Below are positions 44,801 to 59,123 of a stretch of 64,000 nucleotides of DNA, one piece after another. Made by a program: the position numbers and the translations under genes. Below the pieces are notes generated by a model. It was not told the origin of the DNA. It worked only from the letters and a program-made list of their open reading frames with translations, and made no database searches. Origin of the DNA: Glebionis coronaria (taxonomy: Eukaryota; Streptophyta; Magnoliopsida; Asterales; Asteraceae). The stretch spans positions 535,296,038 to 535,360,037 of the forward strand of contig CM046876.1 in assembly GCA_025667525.1 (NCBI GenBank), written 5' to 3'. Position 1 is the stretch's first letter; the number at the start of each line of letters is the position of its first letter.

Positions 44801-45732
44801 ATAACTCTATCATAAATAAGTTACATGAAGGTGCTGCAGCAGCTAGCTCAGCCTTCTTCTTATGTTCTTGCAACTCATGGAGGTAGAGAGAGCAATTCCT
44901 CTTCCAGTGTCCAGTCATTTTGCAATGGTGACAAGTCTCATCTTTCTGAGATTGATTCTTCTTGACAAAGTTTTGCTTCGGTTTTGATGGAGTCGCAACT
45001 TGTTTGCTCTTATCAACCTTGCCTTTGCTTTTCTGCTTCTTGTTCACTTGCGGTTTTGGCTTATTCACTCTACCTTTTGCACATAAAGTACTTGAGGAGT
45101 AGGAGTAGATGCCTTATCTTTTAACCCCTTTTCAAAGTCAATGAGCATTGTATGTAGATCATTAATTGTCTTCCCCGTGCAATGCATATTATAGTTACGA
45201 ACGAAATCATTGAAGTCCTTATTAAGGGACCTATTGATCAAGTTGATAGCCATATTATGATCATAGGGTTGTCCTAGTGCGATGAGTTGTTCCATATAAC
45301 CCCTCATCTCTATATAATGGGCACTTACAGACTTTCCAGGAGCTTGCTTGCAACTATGTAGAGCATCAACCAAATCATAGATCTCTACAGCTTGCGGCGT
45401 TTCATACACAACCTTGAGTTCATCAAGCATTCGCTGAGGTGAAAATAGCTCATACTTCCTATGAAGCGATGAAGCCATTCTTCTAACATTACAGCAGCCA
45501 CCTCATGGTGCTTCTTAACATTAGCAGCGTGTTCAAGCCTTTGCGCATCAGATGCTCCCTCAGCAAGATCCTCCGAAAAAGGAGTAGTCAAGATATCAAT
45601 AGTACCGGCTGCTCTCAGAACAATTCTTAGTGAGCGATACCAATCATTGAAATTAGGGCCAGTAAGTTCAGGACGTTCAAAGAAAGCTTTGAACGCCGAA
45701 CTTATTGTCAGATTGTTTTCGGGTTGCGCCAT
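41819..45732 (-). pseudogene. copia Gag-Pol of element 4
   Basis: Gag starts MAQPENNLTISSAFKAFF at 45732, with a frameshift near 45470 into ASSLHRKYELFSPQRMLDEL. The knuckle CHHCKMTGHWKRNC is complete. Protease YDTGCGINICNT. Integrase zinc module: HCRLAHIG and KCKSFISGKM (second Cys replaced by Phe). Catalytic residues are present in IHTDVCGTL, LRSDRGGEYL and TPQQNGISERRNR. About 120 bp is missing at the front of the reverse transcriptase near 43225-43250, between DPEKSKW and SYKARLVAKGFTQ. YVDD is intact (LILYVDDILIMGN, about 42810). RNase H: VTGFCDASWQCDKDDTKS, HATQSEYMVASEAAMEA, DIYCDNSAEI. Stops near 45066, 44715, 43826 and 42190, and a frameshift near 42540, complete the damage. Confidence 0.93.
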
Positions 45733-47224
45733 TTCTACAGAAATAAGTTCAAACATTAGTATTTTTGATAATACAATTCAAGAAAATAAAATTACCCTGG
45801 TAATAAAAAACCATAGTATTTTCCTTGAAACTAGAATCCATATTGACATAGACTCATCACATCAGTTGATCTGCTAGTGACAAATGTATTCAACACAGTA
45901 ACTTGTCGAACAATAATTGACAAACAAATTTGCAATTTCTAGATATGTTAGGGATTTACATTGCCAAAATCATTTGCATTGTAAACATGTTTCATCCCTA
46001 CTTTACGCCTTAAGTTTCCAGTTCTTACTGAGTAACTTAATTAAGTCGACTAATCTAAAGAACATAAAACATTCATTGCGAATTCTCATTCTTATGAACG
46101 TTTTCTTTCCATCACAACACCGTCCCGGATCTCATATGACGATAATTGTGACTAGTGTTCGTCAATTAGATGGCATATGACTTAAATTTTAGGATATAGA
46201 TTTTGGTGTCAAAATCATGTATGGAGAAGCATGCATACATCTCCATAACATAAGTTTAATAAAACGTTCAGTAAACTTTTGGTGAGACTAAAATTTCATA
46301 ATATATTTTCAAGTTGAGGTATTGGTTAAACCAATTAAATATTTTACCCACAACTAAATTCACACCGTACTTTTTCTAGAACTCAGCTAAAGCACAAAGC
46401 AATAACCTTATTCATTGTGTTTCGGATGTGAATTAATGCAGTTAAATCAACCTTAAAGAATTATACATATAACAACCGTAGGTAATTCCAATTTTGACGC
46501 ACAGGCGAGCCGGGAATTTGGTCAGCGCTGAAGCATAACACCTCCTTCCTTAACCAGGTACATGACCAGCGGTGCGTTATACCCACTTTATAGTTGTCAA
46601 AATTGAATAGGCCGTTAAGTTGTTATTGCAATTCTAATCAACGCAAATCATATGTAATTTAGATCTAAAACCAATTCATTAATTTTGATAAGATTTAGTC
46701 AATATTATTATTCTTGGAAAAAATTACCCTCGTTTACAACATACAATATATAAAAAACGCATGAAAACAAGTAGTACAAAAAAAACTAAATTAAATAGCC
46801 ACATGCATAACAATTTATTCAAATAACATCAAATCTAGGGTTTTTATAAACATATAAAGTCTTCCCTAATTTCAAAACTTTGAATCAAATAAAGCAAATA
46901 GCACACAAAAATATATGATCCGTAAAAAAACATGCATGTTTATTACGGATCTCCCACATTCTCTTAACAATTAAATACTACGGATCGTAACCACACATGA
47001 CATAACAATTAATTCATGCAAACATCTAAAGATAATTAGCATGTAATTTTAGGGTTTAAATTTTTTTATTTTTTTATAAAAAATTCGGCAATAGCCGATT
47101 TTTAAAAAAACAATAAAACAAAAAACCCTAATTTTTATAAAACCTAAAAAACAACATGTAATTTTTAACACAAATCAATATTAGTTAAAACCTTTAGATC
47201 TCGATAATTATAACATGTTAAAAC
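45733..47224 (-). other. leader of element 4
   Basis: About 1.5 kb between gag and the primer site. AT-rich, with a GC-richer patch at about 46495-46580. No coding sequence is supported; the open frame at 45917-46180 is on the opposite strand and shows no domain. Confidence 0.65.
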
Positions 47225-47238
47225 GGCTCTCGATGCCA
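47225..47238 (-). other. primer binding site of element 4
   Basis: The minus strand reads TGGCATCGAGAGCC, one base from the LTR. It resembles the tRNA-iMet complement TGGTATCAGAGCC with one substitution and one extra base. Confidence 0.65.
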
Positions 47239-47239
47239 T

Positions 47240-47462
47240 TGAAGGTTTATAAGGTTCATAACAATTATTTAAAACCCTAAACAAGATCATAGCACACATA
47301 GTGGAAGCGAATTAACAAGATCATAATCAGTAACACAATTATAATTAATCGATTAGGGTTACATACCTTTATTCTAGCAACGATTCAGAAGACAACGGAA
47401 CAATCACCGATTAGGGTTAATCACGAACACCACCAGGATATAGTCTAAAGTAAGACTATATC
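47240..47462 (-). mobile_element. element 4, right (5') LTR, first segment
   Basis: Matches 40230-40452 with 7 differences and ends at ATATC, where element 5 is inserted. Confidence 0.92.
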
Positions 47463-50400
47463 TGTAACACCCCAAATTTATACAACTCAATACAGCGGAA
47501 GACTCGTTGGTGTTACGGGATAGCACATTACTCACATCATAGACAACGCATAAAATTCGCGTCGTTTAATAATAAAGCATTTCCATTCATAATTATCAAA
47601 GTTACATAGGTCCCAAGTCATTGTATTTAATACAGGTTTTACAAAGCATTTGAATGGAAATAAGTATTTAGGTGCGGGCCATGAATTCTTGTTGTCTTCC
47701 CGAGAATTACCTTCAAGTACCTAAGATAAAACATGTTAAAAGAAAAGGTCAGCGATAACGCCGAGTGAATTCATAGAGTTTAATAAAATCCCTCAATATA
47801 ACATCGGTATAAAATTATTACCGAAAATCATTTTGTACAAATAATTGTAATAGGCCATAAAATAGCCAAAATCATTTTATACAAATCTTTATCAAAATCA
47901 TAATATAGGCTTTTGCCTTTAAAATCATTGTACGAACCATTGTCGTTAAAAACATCATACAATACGTTTTACAACGTTGTATAGATTAAATAAAAACCGT
48001 TATATGAGTATGGTTATGAAAAACCAAAACACGAACATAATATCAATAGTATGACCCCATATTTCTAGTCAGGCAATACATCGTAATTCGGTGCATATAG
48101 TAGTATTTCGTTAATTGGATTATTATAAGCCGCATGACATTGTTACCTTACTAAACCAAACAACGGGTAGCTAGCCCGAAACTCAATTTGCCCATCTAAA
48201 TTAGCGTGTCGTCACAAAGGTCACGCTATGTAAACCTTCTCATACATAAATTCGCTTATCAATCAATGTGGCACGACGGGGATCAACCTTCAAGGCGCGA
48301 ACTGGGGTGATCGTCCCCAAATAGTACTATTATATTCTTAAGCGTCTACCAAATCTCGGTAGTTCACAATTCATGCTAATGGGACTTTTAGTGACATAAC
48401 CTAACTTTAATAATCGATTTAATTTCATCTATTGGGTCATTTAATCATTTATCGGGTCATACAATCGGGTCATACAATCGGGTCATACAATCATTCGGGT
48501 CCAAATCAATAAACAAACAATCGGGACAAATGGTGTCCTATTTTATAAAAACTAACATGTTATCTCCCTCGCGGGTTTATCAAACATTTCATAAAAACAT
48601 TTAAAAGAGTGCGAGGCTATGAACTAACGTTGATGTGGAAAAGCGGGTTATCGGCAATTTGGATGTACGGTACGTGCTTCAATCTTGGAAACGTAGACAA
48701 ATAATACTTGTCTTAGACTCTTGTCCAATGACTTTATAAAAATAACGATTATGTATACATATGATGATTTTATATATATGATGATCAAGTGGGTTTATAT
48801 ATTCTCCTTCACTCATTTTTGTGTTTATGTGTCGGTAACTTTTCTACTAGTTTACTAGTTTTACCTATTTACATATTTTAAGTACAATAAACTTATTATA
48901 AGTTCTTTAACTTGTATTAATACATTTTATACTTGTATTATCAGTATTTACACTTTACATGTTGGGCCCAAATGGGTTAAGCCCAATAAATAAGTTTATA
49001 AGTGTTTTAGCCCATTTTGTTGTATTATTAGTCCAATAACGTTAACTTAGCCCGTTAATGTCCGTATGTTATATAGTTCGGGTTTTATCGGTTTTTACTT
49101 GTTATATATGTTTATATATCAATATATGAGTTTATAAAAGTTTACATTAGACGGGTCCAACCGTCTAAGTTTTATTTAACAAAAACGTTAATTTTACGGT
49201 AATAGCCGAACAAGTCGTAAAAATCATGTTTATAGTTTTATAGCTTATAAAACTTATCAAGCTATCATTTTTATAAAATGTCCATTTATTTATCCTTATA
49301 CATATTTATATAAATGTATTATATAAGTTAGTGGGTTTTAATTCACATTTTATACTATTTTTATTTGAGTGCTTATATAATACTATTATACTTTAATTTC
49401 CCAAAATCTGATTTTTATTTTCATGTTCACCAAAACTGCCATATCTAGAGTTCTATATGGAGATAGAAGCTCAAATTTTTATGAAATAAACTACATGATA
49501 TGTTCTTCATTTAACTCTCCTATAGCTACTGTTGAATCAGCTTCTAAATATTTTCTATAAATCGTCCAAAACAGTGAACTCATATTTGTACTCTAAACTT
49601 GTTTTGATCATATCTCACTCATCCTAATGATTCCATTGCATAGCCAACTCTCACATGTGTACAAGACATATTACTTACTGTATATCCATTAATCTATGCC
49701 ATTTTATCAGTTTATGATATGTTTCTTTACTGTTTTATACAGCCATCATTTTTAAGCAAGATTTTAGCCTTGTTTCTTATAGTTTTACATCTTTTTAATC
49801 ATATTTATCAACACCAAATCCCCACACAATACTTTTATCATCATATAATCATCATATACATATACAATAGGAAATAAAATACATGATTACATAATCAAAA
49901 TAACAAGAGGATGAGGAGAACAATCTTTATACCACCATGATGATGTAGGTTGTGATCAAAACATGGATTTTGATGGAGAAACTTGTGATAAACCAAGACC
50001 ATCTTCAAGATCACCTATCTTCATGAACACCTTGTGAAAAATCAGCCCTTGAATCCCTTGAAAACTTCTCCTTGGATGTTAAAACTTGCACCAATCTTCA
50101 TCTCTTTAAATGGAGATTAACATATCTTAATTATAACAAATGTTTGTGGTTAAATTTTGTATGAATGGGGTGTTGTGGTGATGATATGGGACGAAATCAT
50201 AGAGGGAGGAAGAGAGGATTTAGTTGTTTGCATGAGTGAGAAAAGGAGAAATGGTTTTGGAGTTGCTAGTTAGTGGTTTTGTGGGATGAGTGGCTTCATT
50301 TTGAAGCTAATGGACAAGTGTCCATAAAAATGACACCAAGGGTGATGGTGTGGCTTAATCTTGCCGTCCAAGAGTGGGGGTGGGGCAAGATTTATCTTGT

Positions 50401-50900
50401 CTCATCCCCATTTAAATACGGGTACTCCTCGATTCTAGTTTCCTCGATTTGCGTGCCCTCGGGTCGTTTTGCGAAAAACGTTTTTATAAATTATGAATCA
50501 ACGACACAAAACGAATCTAATAAAAATTGTCTCATCAAAAACGGAGTTCGAAAACGTAAATACGTAATCCTAAGGTTCCCGGTTTAGTCGTAAAGGACGT
50601 TAAATTAAAATCGTAAGTCCTAATCTCTTCTCGTAAATTTGTGAGTTTATGAACCAACACAAATTTAAAATCTCAAAATAATATTCACGGACAAATTTAT
50701 TTTCTGAAATGTCGAACTGTCACCAAAACGGTGTATGTAAACGTAAGCACGTAACGTAGAATCCTCCGGTTTAGACGTAGTCGATGCTACTTCAAGACGT
50801 AAATCCAAATTTCTTCCCAAAAATAAGTGAGTTCATAAAATAATATTTTCAAATAAATATTGAGAATAAAATATCAACCATAAATTGACGGATTGTCACA
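47463..50900 (-). mobile_element. element 5, left (3') LTR
   Basis: 3438 bp. It contains three direct 13-bp units (ATCGGGTCATACA) at 48451-48489, where the other LTR has two. Minus-strand polypurine tract TTTAGGGGTAAATGC lies just beyond, at 50901-50915. Confidence 0.92.
48451..48489. repeat. 13-bp direct repeat, 3 copies (2 in the partner LTR)
   Basis: ATCGGGTCATACA repeated head to tail. The partner LTR has two units at 56683-56708. Confidence 0.85.
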
Positions 50901-50915
50901 GCATTTACCCCTAAA

Positions 50916-53900
50916 CAGGATCTTTGTCCTCAAAGATCATCTTACTACTCGCTTCTTATAGAGTTAAAGCCATGTGGGTATTTCCTTCACATTCGGTCTT
51001 TTCTCTCAAGTGTAATTCATTACAATACGCGAGTTTCATCAAACATAACTACGGGAATAAGATCAGGCTTAATGTTGACTTACTTTCTCTATCCATGATG
51101 TTCACGGGTTTTTGATGAATGCAACTTTTCGCCGATCTAAACATTACTAAGAAACAATCAAATTCTCACTTGATAGACATTTCATCAAGTTCGATATACG
51201 AAACATAATTCACGCAGTTCTTGAAGTCCTAGGGTAGATCCAGCTTATATGCCTTTCAAACCAACTTTTACATCATCTCAATGGTCCCATACAACGGGGA
51301 CTTATATCCCATGATCTTTCAGATCATCAATTCATTTTTCCATGGTTAAAATTTTTGGCATAACTTCGCTACCCATCTGGCACTTCAAGATCTACATTTC
51401 ATATTCACATAACCTCCTACCCACTACCGGCAGTCAATAATCAGATCCTAATTTCAACAATCATTTCAGTTCTCGCGGGTCGAGTAATTTGTAAGGTTAG
51501 GTTCGCCATCATAGGAAACCCTAAACCTAAAAGACGTGTCCAACTCACAAAGGGTGTATGTCGGGTGTCTTCATCCCAACTCTTGATTACAGATGCTCTC
51601 ATATTTAGATCCTAACAAGATTCGATCTCGATCCTAATACGATAATTATCAATGATAATCTCTCCAAAGGAAAATGATTATACGGTTTATTACCAAAGAT
51701 CAATCATTCAAACATAAAACAGGACTTCTAGTGTTTTGTATCATTACTTTACCTCGTCCCTTCGATTTGGGGTGGTAAACAGTACTTTCATCAAGGTTCG
51801 TTCCCAATGACTTCTGAGCAAATCTCTAGAAATTCGATACGAAGCGAGGATCTTGATAGAGATGATTGATACAGGCACACCATGTTTACACAACTCATTT
51901 AAATACAAAAGAGTCAATTTCTTCATCAAGAATCTATCATTAACAGGAATGATATTAGCAGATTTGGTCAGTCTGTCGACGATGACCCAAATCGAATCAA
52001 ATTCAGATGATGACCTTTGCAATAGCTAGACGTTTACTAATGTTTGAGGCGATGTCTGCCTTCATAATTTGCCATTAGTTCAACTTCTTCTGATAATGAT
52101 ACATTTAATCAGAAATGACAGGAATAGAATACTTATACTTACAAGATTTCAACATAACTAAATCTCAAAATCTCCATATTTAGGCAACCACAAGTGGCCT
52201 TTTATACACTTAACGCTATCAGCTTCTCAATTCTAATGGTTCACATTAGCCGCGAATCCCTTTTATTATCTATATTGTCCTTTTTACAAACATCGTTCAT
52301 ATTTAAATTATTCGGCAATTTTATTTTGTACCATCATTACTAAGGAACACATCCTAATTGGTTCTTTATCCTTTTCTACATAACGTGTCAGTATTTACAT
52401 TCATTAAAAATTTCTTTCTTCATATTTTCTAAGTTTTAGTTTCTTCTCCACTATCATTTTTATCCGTTTTACTCAATCCGACGTCTAAAGCGTCAATAAT
52501 TATTACAACTAATTAAATAATATTTTTTTTTGAAACGTAAACGTAAAGATTTTAAATTTCTTAGTTCGGCCAATTATATAAAAATGTTCAAAATAATTTT
52601 TAATTTAGTTAACACGATTTTTGCTGATTTATCGAAAATAATTAATAAGATTCGTAAATGTTTGAAAAGTCTTTGGTTATACTTTGGTCAAAAGTTTCTT
52701 AGTTGAAAAGCAAAAAGTGTCGTTTCAGATTTCAAGTCATGGTTTAAATGGTTTCCTCAATCCCTCTTAGGTTGTCTTGAGGTATACACAAACATTTACC
52801 CCTAAAAAGGAGTTTAGTTAAATGATTTGTGTATAAGGGAATAATCCCTTAAAAATTTCTTTGATAAAATATCTGTCAAAACATATTTCCATTTCCTTTT
52901 TGGTAAAATCTAAAGTCTTAAAAGGGCTCTTAATTTTTGAAGAGTCAATATATTTCATTATCTTATTAATCACACGGTCAAATAATGTAAAAGATTAAGT
53001 CTTAAATCACATGTTAATTATTCAAGGTACAGGTTTTAATTGTTCGGCCAATTCAAGGCAATCTATAAATAATTATTAACTCATTCTTATTCTTATAAAC
53101 AAATAAACAGTCCTTAGTGATCACGAGCATGAATTTATCAATTTACAGCCTGCACACGTGATTCACCAAATTTATGAATGCTACATGTGCATTAGTAAAT
53201 CCAAACGACATCACGTGTAACTCATAATGTTCATTACAAGTTCTAGATGTAGTGATTGGAATAGATAATATTTTTCGCGGACGCAAAGTTGATGATAACC
53301 ATGCCATGGATCAAATCTTTAAAACATACGCTAGAACCTCGTAAATGATCGAACAAATCTTCCATTTCGAGTCATGGATATCGTTTTCGATTGTCAATTT
53401 ACTCAGTTCACAGTAATCTATAAATATAAGGAATGATAACACCATAGCTCTTCATGATGACGAGCTCGGTAGAATGAAATCTTTCTCCGACAACTCTCTC
53501 AATTGTACGGTAATTCCTTTAATTCAGATGGTGCTGACGTACAGTGCACAAGCCACAGGTGCAGCACCTGAATATAATCAATACCAATTTCAACTTGCCT
53601 TAATGGCAAAAGTCTTGGTAATTTACCAATAAATACTTACTAAAGTTTCAGATAACAGAAACATCCTTTTAATAAATTTTCCATTAGGTTCTTTCTAGAT
53701 TATAATATCTATGACTAATTCACAACCATTCATGGTATAATTTTAAGTCTAAATACAGGATATGGTCATTCATCAAGAATTATTTAGATCACTTTTGATA
53801 ATCAACATCTTATCTTTTAGGGGAATTCTATTCGAGTTCCCATAAATTAAGACAATGTCGTCATGTCATAATCAATCAATCCATTCTACTGGCACTATCA

Positions 53901-55685
53901 ACTTTTCAGTTTCATTGACGTCGATAAGATGTGAACTTCTCAAAAGACTAATAATAACTCATAATCCTTCACAGATTCAACGAGACATAACTAACCTTAA
54001 AAGAGTAAGGTCAACGCATAATCTATGCGAGAGAATTTCAAATCAGATACAGACGAAAACATTTAACGAATATAAATATATCCCATGTTTTCATAATTTG
54101 AGTACGCATTCGAAAGCTCCTCGGATCGTTACCCAGGTCATTCAAATGAAATCAAATCATAAGAAATGATAAGAACGTCAATACATCCAGTCGGGTATCA
54201 ACACTCGGTAATTAGATACTTTTCCAAAGAATCTCACTACGAGAGAATTGGACAAGAAAGAATTGTCAATTGTCAAATAAGACAATTTCCACAGATAAGT
54301 AAATTCAACTCAGAAGAATAAATGGTACGGGCACGTATGTAGATGTCTTTAACAATATGTCCCTATTTTTCACTTCTTGCAGATCTCATAAAATTTAATC
54401 TTTCACAATCTTTAAAGAAAATGTAGTGTTTATTCATTGGTTTTATGGTGACTACTAATCAGTTTAGCAATCAAAGGTAGTCTTTTCATTAATCACAAAC
54501 AAGTCAAAATTGTACCGTAACACATTACGTGTCACTATGTCATACAATTCTCAGAACTCATCCTACCAACTGATATCTCAGTTAAGTTAGGGATGTTTAA
54601 AAGATACCACAATGGATACTAACCTACAAGAGTCATTAGGTGTTCCATATGTCCCGGAAGATCCATTGGTCCCAATTTAGAAGAAGATTTCTTCAATTTA
54701 TTTCTTGGACACTGGGCATCCTCGTTAGTGGACAATGGCCTAGGAACAACACTTATCACAAACTAACAATCATTTAAAACCTTATAATTCAATCACATGA
54801 CTTAATAATTTCCTCTTATCAATCTCATATTCCATACGAGTTAAATTTTACTTTATTCAAGTTTCAATCAACTTATACTCAAGGCGATATCCTACCTAAT
54901 TTTCCAATATTTACAACCTTATTCTTCGGCCTTGTAAAGGCAATAAAATCTCAATATGAACAACACTTAATTTCCAATCATATTAGCTCTTACAGCAATA
55001 GTTATCAAATGAGTCACTAGTATGAGATGACTCGATCATTCAATTAGACTTATCGGAAAGGTACTAGTGACATGAGGCTTTTGGGTAATGGTTCCAATGA
55101 CAGCCTCAAGTGCAACATTCACCCTTTCGATTTTAATTTAAGAATTGGATGACAACAAATCAGATGACATCTTTCCAGGTGATAACGTTTTGTCAAACTC
55201 CACTCTATAAGGAAAGATCGTCATGACATCGATATCAGATTTAAACTTGCCAATTCTTTTTCAGTATCACAATCAACTAATATCTATGTTTCTACGAATA
55301 TCAACCATTGTTGGGATCATAAATATCCACAACTTGGTTTAGATTTAGGATAGCTAGAATTCCTACGAGAATAGCTTCGATTAATTTACTAGGGGTTTTA
55401 GGGTTCCTTGTGACAATCTACGTCGTATAAATACCTCGTATAAATATCAAAATAATCATCAAACAATCATGTAATAAAATTACATCATATATATATATAA
55501 TCCAAGTTATATATATATTAAAATAACACTTCTTAGTCTGGCCTTGTCGGTAACTCGGGAATTCTTCGGCACCGTTATAGTCAAAAGATTTTTAGACATT
55601 TTTAGAAAAATGTTTATAGTTAAAAGATTTTGAAATGTTTTATTCAAAACCTTGGTTTTAAAAATCTTTCGTTCTCTATAACGAG
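50916..55685 (-). pseudogene. decayed gypsy gag-pol of element 5
   Basis: Only islands remain. Integrase at 51744-52022: DSIWVIVDRLTKSANIIPV, LYLNELCKHGVPVSIIS, then LLRSHWERTLMKV. The integrase catalytic context is damaged (ISIKILASY where ISDRDSRF is usual). Reverse transcriptase near 53190-53430: IDYCELSKLTI, MEDLFDHLRGSSV, and a degraded MPFGLTNA. A possible Gag/knuckle trace is seen near 54650-54730. Many stops and shifts separate them. The reading frames at 53855-54169 (plus) and 55507-55725 (minus) show no domain. Confidence 0.7.
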
Positions 55686-55698
55686 AGCTCTGGTACCA
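55686..55698 (-). other. primer binding site of element 5 (initiator tRNA-Met type)
   Basis: The minus strand reads TGGTACCAGAGCT, differing from TGGTATCAGAGC by one base. It lies three bases from the 5' LTR. Confidence 0.8.
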
Positions 55699-55701
55699 AA
55701 C

Positions 55702-58700
55702 TGTAACACCCCCAAATTTATACAACTCAATACAGCGGAAGACTCGTTGGTGTTACGGGATAGCACATTACTCACATCATAGACAACGCATAAAAGTCGC
55801 GTCGTTTAATAATACCATTCATAATTATCAAAGTTACATAGGTCCCAAGTCATTGTATTTAATACAGGTTTTACAAAGCATTTGAATGGAAATAAGTATT
55901 TAGGTGCGGGCCATGAATTCTTGTTGTCTTCTCGAGAATTACCTTCAAGTACCTGAGATAAAACATGTTAAAAGAAAAGGTCAGCGATAACGCCGAGTGA
56001 ATTCATAGAGTTTAATAAAACCCCTCAATATAACATCGGTATAAAATTATTACCGAAAATCATTTTGTATAAATCATTGTAATAGGCCATAAAATAGCCA
56101 AAATCATTTTATACAAATCTTTATCAAAATCATAATATAGGCTTTTGCCTTTAAAATCATTGTACGAACCATTGTCGTTAAAAACATCATACAATACATT
56201 TTACAACGTTGTATAGATTAAATAAAAACCGTTATATGAGTATGGTTATGAAAAAACAAAACACGAACATAATATCAATAGTATGACCCCGTATTGCTAG
56301 TCAGGCAATACATCCTAATTCGGTGCATATAGTAGTATTTCGTTAATTGGATTATTATAAGCCGCATGACATTGTTACCTTACTAAACCAAACAACGGGT
56401 AGCTAGCCCGAAACTCAATTTGCCCATCTAAATTAGCGTGTCGTCACAAAGGTCACGCTATGGAAACCTTCTCATACATAAATTCGCTTACCAATCAATG
56501 TGGCACGACGGGGATCAACCGTCAAGGCGCGAACTGGGGTGATCGTCCCCAAATAGTACTATTATATGCATAAGCGTCTACCAAATCCCGGTAGTTCACA
56601 ATTCATGCTAATGGGACTTTTAGTGACATAACCTAACTTTAATAATCCGTTTAATTTCATCTATCGGGTCATTTAATTATTTATCGGGTCATACAATCGG
56701 GTCATACAATCATTCGGGTCCAAATTAATAAACAAACAATCGGGACAAATGGTGTCCTATTTTATAAAAACTAACATGTTATCTCCCTCGCGGGTTTATC
56801 AAACATTTCATAAAAACATTTAAAAGAGTGCGAGGCTATGAACTCACGTTGATGTGGGAAAGCGGGTTATCGGCAATTTGGATGTACGGTACGTGCTTCA
56901 ATCACGGAAACCTAGACAAATAATACTTGTCTTAGACTCTTGTCCAATGACTTTATAAAAATAAAGATTATGTATACATATGATGATTTTATATATATGA
57001 TGATCAAGTGGGTTTATATATTCTCCTTCTCTCATTTTTGTGTTTATGTGTCGGTAACTTTTCTACTAGTTTACTAGTTTTACCTATTTACATATTTTAA
57101 GTCCAATAAACTTATTATAAGTTCTTTAACTTGTATTAATCCATTTTATACTTGTATTATCAGTATTTACACTTTACATGTTGGGCCCAAATGGGTTAAG
57201 CCCAATAAATAAGTTTATAAGTGTTTTAGCCCATTTTGTTGTATTATTAGTCCAATAACGTTAACTTAGCCCGTTAATGTCCGTATGTTATATAGTTCGG
57301 GTTTTATCGGTTTTTACTTGTTATATATGTTTATATATCAATATATGAGTTTATAAAAGTTTACATTAGACGGGTCCAACCGTCTAAGTTTTATTTAACA
57401 AAAACGTTAATTTTACGGTAATAGCCGAAAAAGTCGTAAAAATCATGTTTATCGTTTTATAGCTTATAAAACTTATCAAGCTACCATTTTTATAAATGTC
57501 CATTCATTTATCCTTATACATATTTATATAAATGTATTATATAAGTTAGTGGGTTTTAATTCATATTTTATACTATTTTTATTTGAGTGCTTATATAATA
57601 CTATTATACTTTAATTTCCCAAAATCTGATTTTTATTTTAATGTTCACCAAAACTGCCATATCTAGAGTTATATATGGAGATAGAAGCTCAAATATTTAT
57701 GACATAAACTACATGATATGTGCTCCATTTAACTCTTCTATAGCAACTGTTGAATCAGCCTCTAAATATTTTCTATAAATCGTCCAAAACAGTGAACTCA
57801 GATTTGTACTCTAAACTTGTTTTGATCATATCTCACTCATCCTAATGATTCTATTGCATGGCCAACTCTCACATGTGTACAAGACGTATTAAGTACTGTA
57901 TATCCATTAATCTATGCCATTTTATCAGTTTATGACATGTTTCTTTACTGTTTTATACAGCCATCATTTTTAAGCAAGATTTTAGCCTTGTTTCTTATAG
58001 TTTTTCATTTTTTTAATCATATTTATCAACACCAAATCCCCACACAATACTTTTATCATCATATAATCATCATATACATATACAATAGGAAATAAAATAC
58101 ATGATTACATAATCAAAATAACAAGAGGAAGAGGAGAACAATCTTTATACCACCATGATGATGTAGGTTGTGATCAAAACATGGATTTTGATGGAGAAAC
58201 TTGTGATAAACCAAGACCATCTTCAAGATCACCTATCTTCATGAACACCTTGTGAAAAATCAGCCCTTGAATCCCTTGAAAACTTCTCCTTGGATGTTAA
58301 AACTTGCACCAATCTTCATCTCTTTGAATGGAGATTAACATATCTTAATTATAACAAATGTTTGTGGTTAAATTTTGTATGAATGGGGTGTTGTGGTGAT
58401 GATATGGGACGAAATCATAGAGGGAGGAAGAGAGGATTTAGTTGTTTGCATGAGTGAGAAAAGGAGAAATGGTTTTGGAGTTGCTAGTTAGTGGTTTTGT
58501 GGGATGAGTGGCTTCATTTTGAAGCTAATGGACAAGTGTCCATAAAAATGACACCAAGGGTGTTGGTGTGGCTTACTCTTGCCGTCCAAGAGTGAGGGTG
58601 GGGCAAGATTTATCTTGTCTCATCCCCATTTAAATACGGATACTCCTCGATTCTAGTTTCCTCGATTTGCGTGCCCTCGGGTCGTTTTACGAAAAACATT

Positions 58701-59118
58701 TTTATAAATTATGAATCAACGACACAAAACGAATCTAATAAAAATTGTCTCATCAAAAACGGAGTTCGAAAACGTAAATACATAATCCTAAGGTTCCCGG
58801 TTTAGTCGTAAAGGACGTTAAATTAAAATCGTAAGTCCTAATCTCTTCTCGTAAATTTGTGAGTTTATGAACCAACACAAATTTAAAATCTCAAAATAAT
58901 ATTCACGGACAAATTTATTTTCTGAAATGTCGGACTGTCACCAAAACGGTGTATGTAAACGTAAGCACGTAACGTAGAATCCTCCGGTTTAGACGTAGTT
59001 GATGCTACTTCAAGACGTAAATCCAAATTTCTTCCCAAAAATAAGTGAGTTCATAAAATAATATTTTCAAATAAATATTGAGAATAAAATATCAACCATA
59101 AATTGACGGATTGTCACA
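55702..59118 (-). mobile_element. element 5, right (5') LTR
   Basis: 3417-bp partner of 47463-50900. Differences noticed are scattered substitutions, an 8-bp gap near 55815 and one fewer 13-bp unit near 56690. Confidence 0.92.
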
Positions 59119-59123
59119 ATATC

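Larger units (their letters stand above)
47463..59118 (-). mobile_element. element 5: Ty3/gypsy retrotransposon with 3.4-kb LTRs, decayed interior
   Basis: LTRs 47463-50900 (3438 bp) and 55702-59118 (3417 bp), TGTAACACCCC to GGATTGTCACA, near-identical by eye. ATATC flanks both ends (47458-47462, 59119-59123). The polypurine tract sits at the left LTR and the primer site at the right, giving minus orientation. The 4.8-kb interior has only broken pol fragments, though the LTRs look young. LTR length and termini suggest a Tekay/Del-like type (inference). Confidence 0.92.

Noticed and set aside
50273..50587. 104-codon open frame as a gene
   Set aside because: Inside the left LTR of element 5; no domain, and the matching place in the other LTR is not the same open frame.
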